Assembly (NCBI GenBank): GCA_003520545.1
Contig: DOUP01000044.1
Location: 1 to 12,028, forward strand
DNA from: Maritimibacter sp.
GTDB taxonomy: Bacteria > Pseudomonadota > Alphaproteobacteria > Rhodobacterales > Rhodobacteraceae
Direction of reading: 5' to 3'
Length of the DNA stretch: 12,028 nt
Shown: piece by piece, positions 1 to 7,191 of the stretch
How the letters are laid out: every line of letters begins with the position of its first letter
Numbering within the stretch: the stretch's first letter is position 1
Notes under the pieces: model-generated
The model's database searches: none
What the model saw: only the letters and a program-made list of their open reading frames with translations
What the model was told of the DNA's origin: nothing
Made by a program: the position numbers and the translations under genes

Positions 1-888
1 GCGCGGCGTGATTCCCCGCGTCATCATCACCACCTGGGCGGCAAGGTTCACGCAGACCACGTTCACCGCCAGGAGCGTCGCCGCCCCGATCGCAAGGTCG
101 ACCCGCCCGAAGCCCACGAACAGGCCCACCGCCGCGGTGGGCGGCAGGAGCGCCACCGCGACCATCACGCCCACCAGCGCCGATGAGACCCCCGTGACCA
201 GCGACAAGGCCGCCGCCGCGCCGGAGGCCAGCGCAATCGCCATCCCGTCGAACCCCACGTCCGTCCGGCTCATCAGTTCCATCGACTCGAACGTCGGCGG
301 CACCAGGAGCCCGATCATCAAGGACAGGCCCAGGGCCACGACAACACCGGCAAGGTTGGCACGAATGGCCCGGCCGATAAGCGCCCCGTCGCCCAGCGCG
401 ACCCCGACCGCAAGCGCCAGGTTGGGACCGAGCAGTGGTGCGATCACCATCGCGCCGACCACCACCGCGACGTTGTTGGCGAGCATCCCGAAAGCCGCCA
501 CGACGGTCGAAAGAACCGCGAAAACAATATAGTTGCGCCCGACCTGCGCGTCCTTCCAGACCGACGTGTAGATCTCTTCCCGCGTCAGCCCGGTCGACGC
601 CACCTCGCGCCTCTCCTCCGGTTCCTCCTCAACCCGCGGGATCGTGGCCTCCACCGGTAACAGCGTGATCCGCCAGTCACCCTCGTTCTCGGGTCCGAAG
701 ACGGCCTGCATCCGGTCGAGCAGCACCTGCCGATTGTCCGCATCCGCAAGCACCAGCAACACCGCGTCCCCGTCCGGCTGGCTGGCGGTCAGAACCCGCA
801 TCTCGACACAGCCCTCACCCTCGATCGCCTTGACCAGGTAAGGCAGCGTGGCGGCCGGCGCGGAAACGAGGATCTGACGAAGCGACAT
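1..888 (-). CDS. DUF389 / TIGR00341 family membrane protein (3' end missing)
   Basis: The gene reads on the minus strand from ATG at 888 and is open to the left edge, so 296 N-terminal residues are visible and the C-terminus is missing. Residues 1-80 are a soluble alpha/beta domain. A Glu/Arg-rich linker (about 84-106) follows, then several hydrophobic segments from about residue 118. Diagnostic stretches are GAMVIAPLLGP (145-155), the TDVGFDG region with its small-residue helix (209-232) and VALLPP (245-250). These are the signature of the DUF389 (TIGR00341) integral membrane family, whose biochemical role is not established as far as I know. No good Shine-Dalgarno sequence precedes the ATG. 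It is divergent from the suhB-like gene, with 94 bp between the two starts. The family call is confident; function is unknown. Confidence 0.9.
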   Translation of the reverse strand, partial: MSLRQILVSAPAATLPYLVKAIEGEGCVEMRVLTASQPDGDAVLLVLADADNRQVLLDRMQAVFGPENEGDWRITLLPVEATIPRVEEEPEERREVASTGLTREEIYTSVWKDAQVGRNYIVFAVLSTVVAAFGMLANNVAVVVGAMVIAPLLGPNLALAVGVALGDGALIGRAIRANLAGVVVALGLSLMIGLLVPPTFESMELMSRTDVGFDGMAIALASGAAAALSLVTGVSSALVGVMVAVALLPPTAAVGLFVGFGRVDLAIGAATLLAVNVVCVNLAAQVVMMTRGITPR

Positions 889-926
889 AGCCCGACCCTA
901 ACGCCGCCCCACCACGCCGCAAGCCC

Positions 927-955
927 TTGTCACACCGCCCGCCCGCGCGTATACG
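927..955 (+). promoter_or_regulatory. Sigma70-type promoter of the suhB-like gene
   Basis: A -35 box TTGTCA (927-932) and a -10 box TATACG (950-955) are separated by exactly 17 bp. Transcription would start near 962, just upstream of the AGGAG ribosome site at 971-975 and the ATG at 983. The match was made by eye. Confidence 0.55.
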
Positions 956-982
956 CCCGACCTGATCCAAAGGAGCCGAGCC

Positions 983-1771
983 ATGCAGCAGGGCAGCGCC
1001 AATCTCAACATCATGATCAAGGCCGCGCGCAAAGCGGGGCGGTCGCTGGTCAAGGACTTCCGCGAAGTCGAGAACCTCCAGGTCTCGATGAAAGGCGCGG
1101 GCGACTTCGTGTCGAGAGCCGACATCGCTGCCGAGAACATCCTCAAGGAGGAACTCATGGAGGCCCGGCCGAACTACGGCTGGCTGGCCGAAGAAGGTGG
1201 CGAGGAGCAGGGCAACGACCCGACCCGTCGCTGGATCGTGGACCCGCTCGACGGCACAACGAACTTCCTGCACGGTCTGCCGCACTGGGCAATCTCCATC
1301 GGTCTGGAGCACAAGGGCGAAGTCGTCGCGGGCGTGATTTTCGACGCCGCCAAGGACGAAATATTCTATGCCGAAAAAGGCTTCGGCGCCTTCATGAACG
1401 ACCAGCGCCTGCGCGTCTCGGGCCGCACCAAGATGATCGAGTCGATCTTCGCCACCGGCCTGCCCTTCGGCGGTCGCGGCGACCTGCCCGACACGCTTCA
1501 GGATCTCGCCCGTATCATGCCGACCTGTGCCGGCGTGCGCCGCTGGGGCGCGGCTGCGCTCGACATGGCCTACGTCGCCGCCGGGCGCTACGAAGGGTTC
1601 TGGGAACGTCGCCTGAACGCCTGGGATCTCGCCGCCGGCATCATCATCGTGAAAGAAGCGGGTGGCCTCACCGCACCGCTCGACCCTGCGGGCAACATCC
1701 TGTCGGACGGTGAAGTCATCGTCGCGAACGAGCCGATCTTCGATCAGTTCGCCCGGATTATCCGCAACTGA
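983..1771 (+). CDS. suhB: Inositol monophosphatase family protein (SuhB-like)
   Basis: This 262-aa protein belongs to the Mg2+-dependent, Li+-sensitive phosphatase superfamily that hydrolyses inositol monophosphates and related sugar phosphates in the cytoplasm. In Escherichia coli SuhB also acts in rRNA antitermination. The metal and substrate motifs are in order: the acidic pair in LAEEGGEE (68-75), DPLDGTTNF (87-95, with metal ligands Asp87 and Asp90) and WDLAAG (214-219, with Asp215). The length is normal for bacterial family members. The start is chosen from an AGGAG site at 971-975, 7 nt before the ATG, and a promoter fits directly upstream. Members also include CysQ and HisN-type enzymes. 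The overall pattern is closest to SuhB, but substrate specificity cannot be read from the sequence. Confidence 0.93.
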   Translation: MQQGSANLNIMIKAARKAGRSLVKDFREVENLQVSMKGAGDFVSRADIAAENILKEELMEARPNYGWLAEEGGEEQGNDPTRRWIVDPLDGTTNFLHGLPHWAISIGLEHKGEVVAGVIFDAAKDEIFYAEKGFGAFMNDQRLRVSGRTKMIESIFATGLPFGGRGDLPDTLQDLARIMPTCAGVRRWGAAALDMAYVAAGRYEGFWERRLNAWDLAAGIIIVKEAGGLTAPLDPAGNILSDGEVIVANEPIFDQFARIIRN

Positions 1772-1819
1772 TACCGCCGGTCTCTGGATTTCCACGCCCA
1801 AGGCACGCGACCGCCTAAC

Positions 1820-1858
1820 TTGCGCCCGATTTGCGCGGAACAGTATCCTCAGTATACA
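1820..1858 (+). promoter_or_regulatory. Candidate promoter(s) of the small pilin-like gene
   Basis: Two overlapping alphaproteobacterial-type promoters can be drawn. The first is TTGCGC (1820-1825) with TATCCT (1844-1849), an 18-bp spacer. The second is TTGCGC (1831-1836) with TATACA (1853-1858), a 16-bp spacer. Either would give a very short leader before the GAGGAG ribosome site (1862-1867). This supports the small gene as a separate transcription unit and not a read-through tail of suhB. Confidence 0.4.
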
Positions 1859-1872
1859 TCCGAGGAGCGGAC

Positions 1873-2064
1873 ATGACCGCCGTCAAAGCCTTTTTCATTG
1901 CCTGTTTCACGGACGACGACGGCGCCGTGACCGTCGACTGGATCGTGCTTGTCGCCGTGATCGTCATGCTGGGCATGGGCGCGGCCTTCTACGTCACGTC
2001 CTCGGTCCCGCATGTGGCAAACAACATGTCGTCTTTCCTGTCGAAAACCGACGTGGGCGGCTAA
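1873..2064 (+). CDS. Small Flp-pilin-like single-span membrane protein
   Basis: The product has 63 residues. The start is set by GAGGAG at 1862-1867, 5 nt before the ATG; an earlier in-frame ATG at 1831 overlaps the promoter region. The layout is a short basic/hydrophobic N-terminus (1-12), an acidic DDDGAVTVDW segment (14-23), one strongly hydrophobic helix (24-40) and a short polar tail (41-63). A charged, Gly-containing segment followed directly by a membrane helix resembles type IVb (Flp/Fap) pilins and TadE-like pseudopilins, with an Asp in place of the usual Glu before the helix. No prepilin peptidase, TadA ATPase or other pilus gene is near, so it is an orphan. It could be a true minor pilin subunit expressed from a separate site, or an unrelated small membrane protein. 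Confidence 0.72.
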   Translation: MTAVKAFFIACFTDDDGAVTVDWIVLVAVIVMLGMGAAFYVTSSVPHVANNMSSFLSKTDVGG

Positions 2065-2075
2065 CCCCCCCGACG

Positions 2076-2816
2076 TCAGCGGCGCCGCTTGACCCGCGGC
2101 ACGGAACTTTCCTGGAACCGATACCGCGCTTCCGGGTGCGGCGGGTGACCATGGGTGCGCCGCCAGAAATCCGGCCCGCCTTCGCGGATCCATTTAGGAA
2201 GCACCCAGAAAAACCCCACGACGAACCCGCCCACATGGGCGAAGTAAGCGACACCGCCACCGTCCAAAGGCGTGGCCGCTCCGTTGAAAATCTGAAGCCC
2301 GAACCACGCGCCCAACACGATCCACGCAGGCAGCGGGAACACTTTGAAAATGATGACGATGATGAAGAGCACATCGACGCGGGCCTTCGGGAAAAAGAGC
2401 AAGTAGGCCCCCATAACACCCGCGATCGCGCCCGAAGCTCCGACCATCGGCACGGTCGAGGCCGGCCCCGCCAAGATCTGCGCCGCCGCCGCGCCAAGCC
2501 CGGACACGGCATAGAAAAGCGCGAAGGGACCATGGCCCAGCTCGTCCTCCAGATTGTCGCCAAACACCCAGAGAAACAGCATGTTCCCCGCGATATGCAT
2601 GAAGCCGCCGTGCAGAAACATGGAGGTGACAAGCGTCTCGAACCCGTCGCCAGACAGGATACGCGCCGGGATCACGCCGTAATTCGCGATGAAGAAATTC
2701 TCGGCCCGCTGGTCCAACGTCATCTGCCAGAGGAACACCGCGATATTCACCGCGATGATGGCATAGGTGACGAACGGAGTTCGCTCGGACGGGTTGTGAT
2801 CACGGATCGGAAACAT
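2076..2816 (-). CDS. Rhomboid family intramembrane serine protease
   Basis: This 246-aa multi-span inner-membrane protein cleaves transmembrane substrates within the bilayer. Family hallmarks are all present: the HGGFMHIAGN region (His69, His74, Asn78) in the second helix, the nucleophile in GASGA (Ser128), and the catalytic His in AHVGG (His194) of the sixth helix, followed by a Gly-rich GGFVVGFF packing motif. The N-terminal FPIRDHNPSER segment before the first helix (about 14-31) is typical of alphaproteobacterial members. The C-terminal tail (207-246) is basic and cytoplasmic. The stop lies 12 bp from the stop of the convergent pilin-like gene. No Shine-Dalgarno sequence precedes the ATG. 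A TTGACG/CATTTG pair (2851-2846 and 2827-2822, 18-bp spacer) would place the RNA start almost at the ATG, so a leaderless message is possible. The natural substrate is unknown. Confidence 0.94.
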   Translation of the reverse strand: MFPIRDHNPSERTPFVTYAIIAVNIAVFLWQMTLDQRAENFFIANYGVIPARILSGDGFETLVTSMFLHGGFMHIAGNMLFLWVFGDNLEDELGHGPFALFYAVSGLGAAAAQILAGPASTVPMVGASGAIAGVMGAYLLFFPKARVDVLFIIVIIFKVFPLPAWIVLGAWFGLQIFNGAATPLDGGGVAYFAHVGGFVVGFFWVLPKWIREGGPDFWRRTHGHPPHPEARYRFQESSVPRVKRRR

Positions 2817-2968
2817 GGGCGCAAATGGCCCCAGCCCGGGCCCCGCGTCAACCCACGGCGCAGCGCCTGACGCGCCCGTGATTTGGCCAGCGGCCGTCTC
2901 GGCGGCGATCCTGCCTCATGCGCGGGACCAGTCCCGACCTCCTCGCGGCCATCGAAATCCTGAGCGGC

Positions 2969-4090
2969 CTAGAATTTGTAAGACAGCGAAAATTCCGCCG
3001 TCGGTGCCGGACGCCCGTAGTGAAACGACATCACCGGATGCGCATAAACCGCCACATCCGCCGTGAACCGCTCGTTCGACCAGCCACCGCCGAGCGTCGG
3101 GGCCACGGGAAACGGCAGGTTGCCCGCCAGCCCGTTCGAGGTCTGGATCTTGATCGGCCGCCACAGGCCACCGCGCAGCGTGAACCCGTTCTTCAACTGG
3201 TACTCCGCCCCGAAATTGAGCGTCTGGATGTTCATGCTGAAATTGCCGTAGGTGCCCATGTAGGAGCGATATCCCCCGGCCAGCAGCAACCGGTCATTGA
3301 CCTGCCACGACGCTTCCGCATTCACATTTCGCGGCAGCCCGACCGTCTGGTAAAACCACCGCGTGCCCGAGGCATCCCGCTCATAGGTGCGCACCGCGAG
3401 CGTCGTGTCGATATCGTTGATGGAGGCGGCCAGCGTCACCCGCTCGCCCAGGTCGTAACTCGCCCCGACACCCACCGAGAACGCCGTCGCGTGCACCGAT
3501 TTGACCTCGCGCCCGACGCTGCCCGCATGGACCCCGCAGGAATTCGTCTTGCAGTCGATCCGGTCGATGACCAACCCCAGCTTCAGCCGCTCATGCGCCA
3601 TCGGCTGAAGCCCAATCGCCCAGCGCCACACCAGCGTCTTGGAGTCGATCTCACCGTCATAAGTCCCGGAAATCCCCGGCAGCAGAAACCGCAGGAACAC
3701 GCTCTGCGGGTCAGTCGCCTTGAACGCGCCGGTCGAGTGGCTGTGGACCCGCGGGAAATTCGCAAATCCGACATTCGCCTTCAACCCGAGCGGCTCAAAG
3801 AGCGGAAACGGCACCGTAAAGCCGATGAACGAGTGCGGGCGCAGCTTCGCATTCGCCTGCCGTGTCACCGACACCATGGGCCGGTCGAAATCGGCAATCA
3901 GCGCGGGATTGTAGAACATGGCATGCGGATCGTTGGCGGTGGCGACCCCGGTCGATCCCATCGCCAGGTGACGCGCGCCCAGGCCGAAGGCCACGTCGGA
4001 CCCTTCCGCCACGAACGTCCGGCCCTGCCCCTGAACCGCACCCGTTGTCGCAATCAACAGGGCCATCGCCCCGATAAACCGTTTGATCAT
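2969..4090 (-). CDS. FadL/PorV-like outer-membrane beta-barrel protein
   Basis: The 373-residue product starts at ATG 4090 behind a G-rich ribosome site. A signal peptide is evident: basic MIKR, a hydrophobic core (5-19), and likely cleavage around residue 21-23. Residues 38-66 carry a GARHLAMGSTGVA...DPHAMFYNPA stretch. This matches the N-terminal pattern of the OmpP1/FadL/TodX and PorV-type barrels (small-residue-rich GxxxxAMGGxGVA, then FYNPA). The rest alternates short polar and aromatic strands, and the last residue is Phe in LSYKF, a standard outer-membrane assembly signal. Cys180 and Cys185 are close enough to form a disulphide in an extracellular loop. FadL proteins import hydrophobic compounds, but the ligand here is unknown. 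The rhomboid gene lies 152 bp downstream on the same strand; I see no gene in that gap. Confidence 0.85.
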   Translation of the reverse strand: MIKRFIGAMALLIATTGAVQGQGRTFVAEGSDVAFGLGARHLAMGSTGVATANDPHAMFYNPALIADFDRPMVSVTRQANAKLRPHSFIGFTVPFPLFEPLGLKANVGFANFPRVHSHSTGAFKATDPQSVFLRFLLPGISGTYDGEIDSKTLVWRWAIGLQPMAHERLKLGLVIDRIDCKTNSCGVHAGSVGREVKSVHATAFSVGVGASYDLGERVTLAASINDIDTTLAVRTYERDASGTRWFYQTVGLPRNVNAEASWQVNDRLLLAGGYRSYMGTYGNFSMNIQTLNFGAEYQLKNGFTLRGGLWRPIKIQTSNGLAGNLPFPVAPTLGGGWSNERFTADVAVYAHPVMSFHYGRPAPTAEFSLSYKF

Positions 4091-4210
4091 CCGCCCCCGC
4101 GTGCCCCATCCAATGTTTTCAAAGAACCAACCCGTCTATATCGCTCGCGCCACCGGCCTCCTAGCGCGAACCTCTTGCCCCCGCGCCGATGCTGATCCAT
4201 TCATGCAGAT

Positions 4211-5338
4211 ATGACACAGGATCACGATCATAGCGGCCCCCGCCTGACCCCGCTCGCCCAATCGCTCCCCGCCGCCGTGCCCTTCGTCGGCCCGGAAACG
4301 CAGGAACGCGACCGCGGCCACCCCTTCAAGGCGCGCCTCGGCGCGAACGAAAGCCTCTTCGGCCCGGCCCCGTCGGTGATCGAGGCGATGTCCCGCGAAG
4401 CGGCCGAGACATGGAAATACGGCGACGCGCAAAGCTGGGACCTGCGCCGGGCGCTGGCCGGGCACCTGGGCGTCGGCATGGACAACATCATGGTGGGCGA
4501 AGGCATCGACGGACTTCTGGGCTATCTCGTGCGGCTCACGGTCGGCCCCGGCGACAAGGTCGTCACCTCGCTCGGCGCCTATCCCACGTTCAACTACCAC
4601 GTCGCGGGCTTCGGCGGCGACCTGGTCACGGTGCCCTACACAGACGACCACGAAGACCCCATCGCCCTCATCGACAGGGCGCGCGAGCTTGGCGCAAAGC
4701 TCGTCTACATCGCCAACCCAGACAACCCGATGGGCACATGGCACACAGCGGAAACCATCCAACGGATGATCGACGCGGTGCCGGAGGGCACGCTCCTCAT
4801 CCTCGACGAAGCCTATATCGAGTTCGCCCCCGACGGCACCGCGCCCCCCTTCGACGTGACCGACCCCCGCGTGATCCGGATGCGCACCTTCTCCAAGGCT
4901 TACGGCATGGCAGGCGCGCGCGTCGGCTACGCCGTCGCCGCCGAACCGCTCATCACCGCCTTCCACAAGATCCGAAACCACTTCGGCATGGCCCGCGTCT
5001 CGCAAGCCGGAGCCCTGGCCGCGCTGCAGGACCAGGACTACCTTGCAGAGGTCCAGGCCAAGGTCACCGTCGCACGCAACCGCATCGCCGAGATCGCCGA
5101 AGCCAACGGGCTGTCGACCCTGCCCTCGGCGACGAATTTCGTCGCCATCGACTGCGGCGCGGATGGCGATTTCGCCCGCCGCGTGCTCGCCGAACTGATC
5201 GCGCGCGACATCTTCGTGCGCATGCCCTTCGCCGCGCCGCAAGACCGCTGCATCCGCGTGTCCGTCGGAAACCCCGAGGACCTGGATGCCTTCGAAGCGG
5301 CTCTTCCCGCAGCCCTGGACGCCACCAGGAATGTCTGA
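4211..5338 (+). CDS. Class I/II PLP-dependent aminotransferase (HisC-like)
   Basis: This 375-aa fold-type I aminotransferase uses pyridoxal phosphate in the cytoplasm. Visible motifs are ARLGANES (41-48) at the substrate entrance, the cofactor-ring residues in NPDNPMG (169-175, Asn172) and LDEAY (198-202, Asp199), the Schiff-base lysine in TFSKAYG (Lys229), Arg237 in GARVGY that holds the cofactor phosphate, and a carboxylate-binding Arg349 in IRVSVG. The arrangement resembles histidinol-phosphate aminotransferase, but no other his gene is nearby. In many alphaproteobacteria such paralogues act on aromatic or other amino acids. There is no obvious Shine-Dalgarno sequence at the ATG. The stop codon overlaps the start of the SH3 gene, so the two form an operon. 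Exact substrate is not determinable. Confidence 0.88.
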   Translation: MTQDHDHSGPRLTPLAQSLPAAVPFVGPETQERDRGHPFKARLGANESLFGPAPSVIEAMSREAAETWKYGDAQSWDLRRALAGHLGVGMDNIMVGEGIDGLLGYLVRLTVGPGDKVVTSLGAYPTFNYHVAGFGGDLVTVPYTDDHEDPIALIDRARELGAKLVYIANPDNPMGTWHTAETIQRMIDAVPEGTLLILDEAYIEFAPDGTAPPFDVTDPRVIRMRTFSKAYGMAGARVGYAVAAEPLITAFHKIRNHFGMARVSQAGALAALQDQDYLAEVQAKVTVARNRIAEIAEANGLSTLPSATNFVAIDCGADGDFARRVLAELIARDIFVRMPFAAPQDRCIRVSVGNPEDLDAFEAALPAALDATRNV

Positions 5339-5750
5339 ATCAAGCAAGCGAAAGCGGCAAACCAGCGGCAACCTGACGTCTGAATACGCGAATAGTGCAA
5401 GAGCGCATCGCCACCTGATCGTCACCCGCGACCGGGCCACGACGGACGACCATCCGATCCTGCTGCACGCAGGCTCCCCCATGGAGCTCACCGAGCGCGA
5501 GGACGACTGGCACGGCCACCGCTGGATCTGGGCCCATGCCGACGACCGCGAAGGCTGGATCCCCTGGGACGCCATCGCATGGGTCGACAAGCAACCCTAT
5601 GCGCTCGTGGACTACGCTTCCACGGAATTGACCGTGAGGACGGGCGACAGGCTCACCGCGCTAGAGCGCATGGGCGGCTGGACCCTGTGCCGATCCGAGG
5701 ACAAACGCGAAGGCTGGGTGCCGGACCAACACCTCGCGCCCGCGACATAG
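5331..5750 (+). CDS. Tandem SH3-domain protein, coupled to the aminotransferase
   Basis: The product has 139 residues. The start is placed at ATG 5331, which overlaps the aminotransferase stop (TGA 5336-5338) by 8 bp, so translation is probably coupled. An AGGA sits immediately before the ATG, too close to be a normal ribosome site. After a basic, Ser-rich N-terminus (1-28) come two repeats of one domain, about 29-84 and 92-137. Each ends with the same REGW(I/V)P signature (73-78 and 126-131), and each contains an acidic-aromatic middle. This is the pattern of small beta-barrel bacterial/variant SH3 domains. There is no signal peptide or membrane segment, so it is probably cytoplasmic. Function is unknown; pairing with the aminotransferase suggests a shared pathway or a protein partner. 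Confidence 0.82.
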   Translation: MSESSKRKRQTSGNLTSEYANSARAHRHLIVTRDRATTDDHPILLHAGSPMELTEREDDWHGHRWIWAHADDREGWIPWDAIAWVDKQPYALVDYASTELTVRTGDRLTALERMGGWTLCRSEDKREGWVPDQHLAPAT

Positions 5751-5762
5751 GAGGTCTTGCGC

Positions 5763-5845
5763 CGGGCTTCGCCCGTCGCGGTGGGCCGCGCTTCGCGCGG
5801 CCAACTTCATGCCTCCGGCGGGGATATTTGAAGCACAGTGAAAAC
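5763..5845 (+). repeat. Intergenic hairpin-plus-TATTT element, copy A
   Basis: Two GC-rich hairpins, cgggc-ttc-gcccg (5763-5775) and an 8-bp perfect stem with a TTC loop (5784-5802), are followed by GCCTCCGGCGGGGATATTTG (5811-5830) and a CACAGTGAAAA tail. The same order is found on the opposite strand near 9482-9568. I recognise this type of sequence as frequent between genes in Rhodobacteraceae. It sits just after the stop of the SH3 gene. Confidence 0.6.
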
Positions 5846-5874
5846 AAGGTCATTTCATCGTGCCAAAAATATCC

Positions 5875-5912
5875 AAAAACCGCAGGGGCGCGACCGAAGG
5901 TCGGGACCCTGC
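5875..5912 (-). terminator. Rho-independent terminator of the glyoxylate-type aminotransferase
   Basis: A nested hairpin (GCAGGG 5882-5887 with CCCTGC 5907-5912; inner CGACC-GAA-GGTCG 5891-5903) is followed on the minus strand by GGTTTTTGG. It lies about 30 bp past the stop at 5944. Confidence 0.6.
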
Positions 5913-5920
5913 ACCCATGC

Positions 5921-5941
5921 GCGCCGCAGGCGCACCTTTTT
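5921..5941 (+). terminator. Weak plus-strand terminator
   Basis: A short stem GCGCC-GCA-GGCGC (5921-5933) is followed by ACC and five T (5937-5941). It could end the aminotransferase-SH3 transcript, together with the neighbouring hairpin serving the opposite strand. The stem has only 5 bp, so confidence is low. Confidence 0.35.
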
Positions 5942-5943
5942 GC

Positions 5944-7137
5944 TTACGCTTGGGCCAGCACCCTGGCCGCGGCAGAAAGCGCGCCCGCGCCATGCGGAAT
6001 GTCCAGCGCCACCAGCCCGGCTTCGATCACCCCCAGCGCCCCGATCACCATGTGCGCGTTGATGTGGCCCATGTGACCGAGCCGGAAGAACCCATCGCCA
6101 TTGGGATCATCGGGCGCGCTCATGCCCAGCCCAATCCCCAGGGTCACACCACCGTTGTCCGCCACCCAACGGCGCAGCCTGGTGCCGTTCATCGACCCGA
6201 GCGCCAGCGCCGTCACCGCACGCGACCGCTTGTCCGGGTCCGCGATGTTGATCTCCATCGGGCCGCCCTGCCCCCAGGCGTCAAACGCCGCCCAGGCCGC
6301 GCGCGCCAGCACGTCGTGGCGGTGCCAGACGGCCTCCATCCCGCCTTCTTCCTCGATCATGTCCAAGGCCGCCCTGAGGCCCAGGAGGTGATGCGTGGGC
6401 GCCGTGCCGCCGAAGTATTGGTAGAACATCTCCGGGTGCATCCGGTTGCGCCAATCCCAATAGAAACTGACGCTTTCGTTCTGCCGCCCCTGCGCCTTGT
6501 CGTTCGCGAAAACGAACCCAAGACCGGGCGGCGTCATCAGCCCCTTCTGGCTCGCCGCCACCATCACGTCGACGCCCCAGGAATCCATTTCGAACTGGTC
6601 GCAGCCGAGGGACGCAATGCAGTCCACCATCAAGAGCGCATCATGCCCCGCCGCGTCCATCGCCCCGCGCAGGGCCTCGATATCGTTCAACACCCCGGTC
6701 GCCGTATCCACATGCACGCAGACCACCGCCTTGATCGCGCCCGCGCTATCCTCGGCCAGCCGCGCACGCACCGCCTCCGGGTTCAGCGCGTCCTTCAGAC
6801 CGAAGTCCATGATCTCGACCGTGACGCCAAGCCGCTCGCAGATCATCCCCCAGAGCGCCGCGAAGCGCCCCGTGGCGAGCACCAGCGCCGTGTCACCCGG
6901 CGCCAGCACGTTCATCGCCGCGCCCTCCCAGGCGCCGTGGCCGTTGGCGATATAGATCGCCACGTCGGCCTGCGTCCGCGCCACCTTTTGCAAGTCCGGG
7001 ATCATCCCCGCCACTGTCTCCACCAAGGCGCCTTCGTAGATGTTGGGCGCGGACTGGTGCATGGCGTTCAGCACCCGGTCGGGGCTGACGGAAGGTCCGG
7101 GAATGGCGAGGTATTCGCGGCCAAAAGCAAGGCTCAT
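5944..7137 (-). CDS. Serine/alanine-glyoxylate aminotransferase family protein
   Basis: This is a 397-aa class V aminotransferase. Its start follows an AGGAG site (7148-7144) 6 nt upstream. Motifs are IPGPSVS (12-18) at the N-terminal substrate loop, NGHGAWEGA (65-73) for the phosphate-binding region, VDCIAS (171-176, cofactor Asp172), the Schiff-base lysine in ASQKGL (Lys198), the GTAPTHH loop (244-250), and RLGHMGH (352-358) with the substrate-carboxylate Arg352. This is the pattern of serine-glyoxylate, alanine-glyoxylate and aspartate-glyoxylate (BhcA) enzymes, which convert glyoxylate to glycine. No serine-cycle or beta-hydroxyaspartate-cycle genes accompany it, so the amino donor is open. 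The glycosyltransferase gene lies 54 bp upstream on the same strand and may share its promoter. Confidence 0.9.
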   Translation of the reverse strand: MSLAFGREYLAIPGPSVSPDRVLNAMHQSAPNIYEGALVETVAGMIPDLQKVARTQADVAIYIANGHGAWEGAAMNVLAPGDTALVLATGRFAALWGMICERLGVTVEIMDFGLKDALNPEAVRARLAEDSAGAIKAVVCVHVDTATGVLNDIEALRGAMDAAGHDALLMVDCIASLGCDQFEMDSWGVDVMVAASQKGLMTPPGLGFVFANDKAQGRQNESVSFYWDWRNRMHPEMFYQYFGGTAPTHHLLGLRAALDMIEEEGGMEAVWHRHDVLARAAWAAFDAWGQGGPMEINIADPDKRSRAVTALALGSMNGTRLRRWVADNGGVTLGIGLGMSAPDDPNGDGFFRLGHMGHINAHMVIGALGVIEAGLVALDIPHGAGALSAAARVLAQA

Positions 7138-7191
7138 GGAAGGCTCCTGATCACGAGAACGACCAAGCGGTAGCCGCGCCCCGCGCGAAGG

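Noticed and set aside
815..1801. Long minus-strand reading frame opposite suhB
   Set aside because: It is antisense to a clear phosphatase gene, has no family motif, and is the kind of open frame that high-GC third positions create.
2078..2089. Perfect palindrome AGCGGCGCCGCT near the convergent pilin/rhomboid ends
   Set aside because: It lies within the last codons of the rhomboid gene (Arg-rich tail) and has no T-run, so I do not call it a terminator.
2817..2968. A possible Arg-rich 34-codon frame on the minus strand in the gap between the barrel and rhomboid genes
   Set aside because: There is a G-rich purine stretch but no convincing ribosome site, and the product looks like random high-GC translation; I see nothing definite in this gap.
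2918..4195. 425-codon plus-strand frame opposite the outer-membrane barrel gene
   Set aside because: The product is Arg/Pro/His-rich without motifs, and the opposite strand has a signal peptide, barrel pattern and terminal Phe.
4136..5590. 484-codon minus-strand frame opposite the HisC-like gene
   Set aside because: The composition is low-complexity Gly/Asp/Val/His, and the plus strand has a full set of aminotransferase motifs.
5860..7173. 437-codon plus-strand frame opposite the glyoxylate-type aminotransferase
   Set aside because: Rich in Arg and His with no recognisable domain; it is a shadow of the real minus-strand gene.
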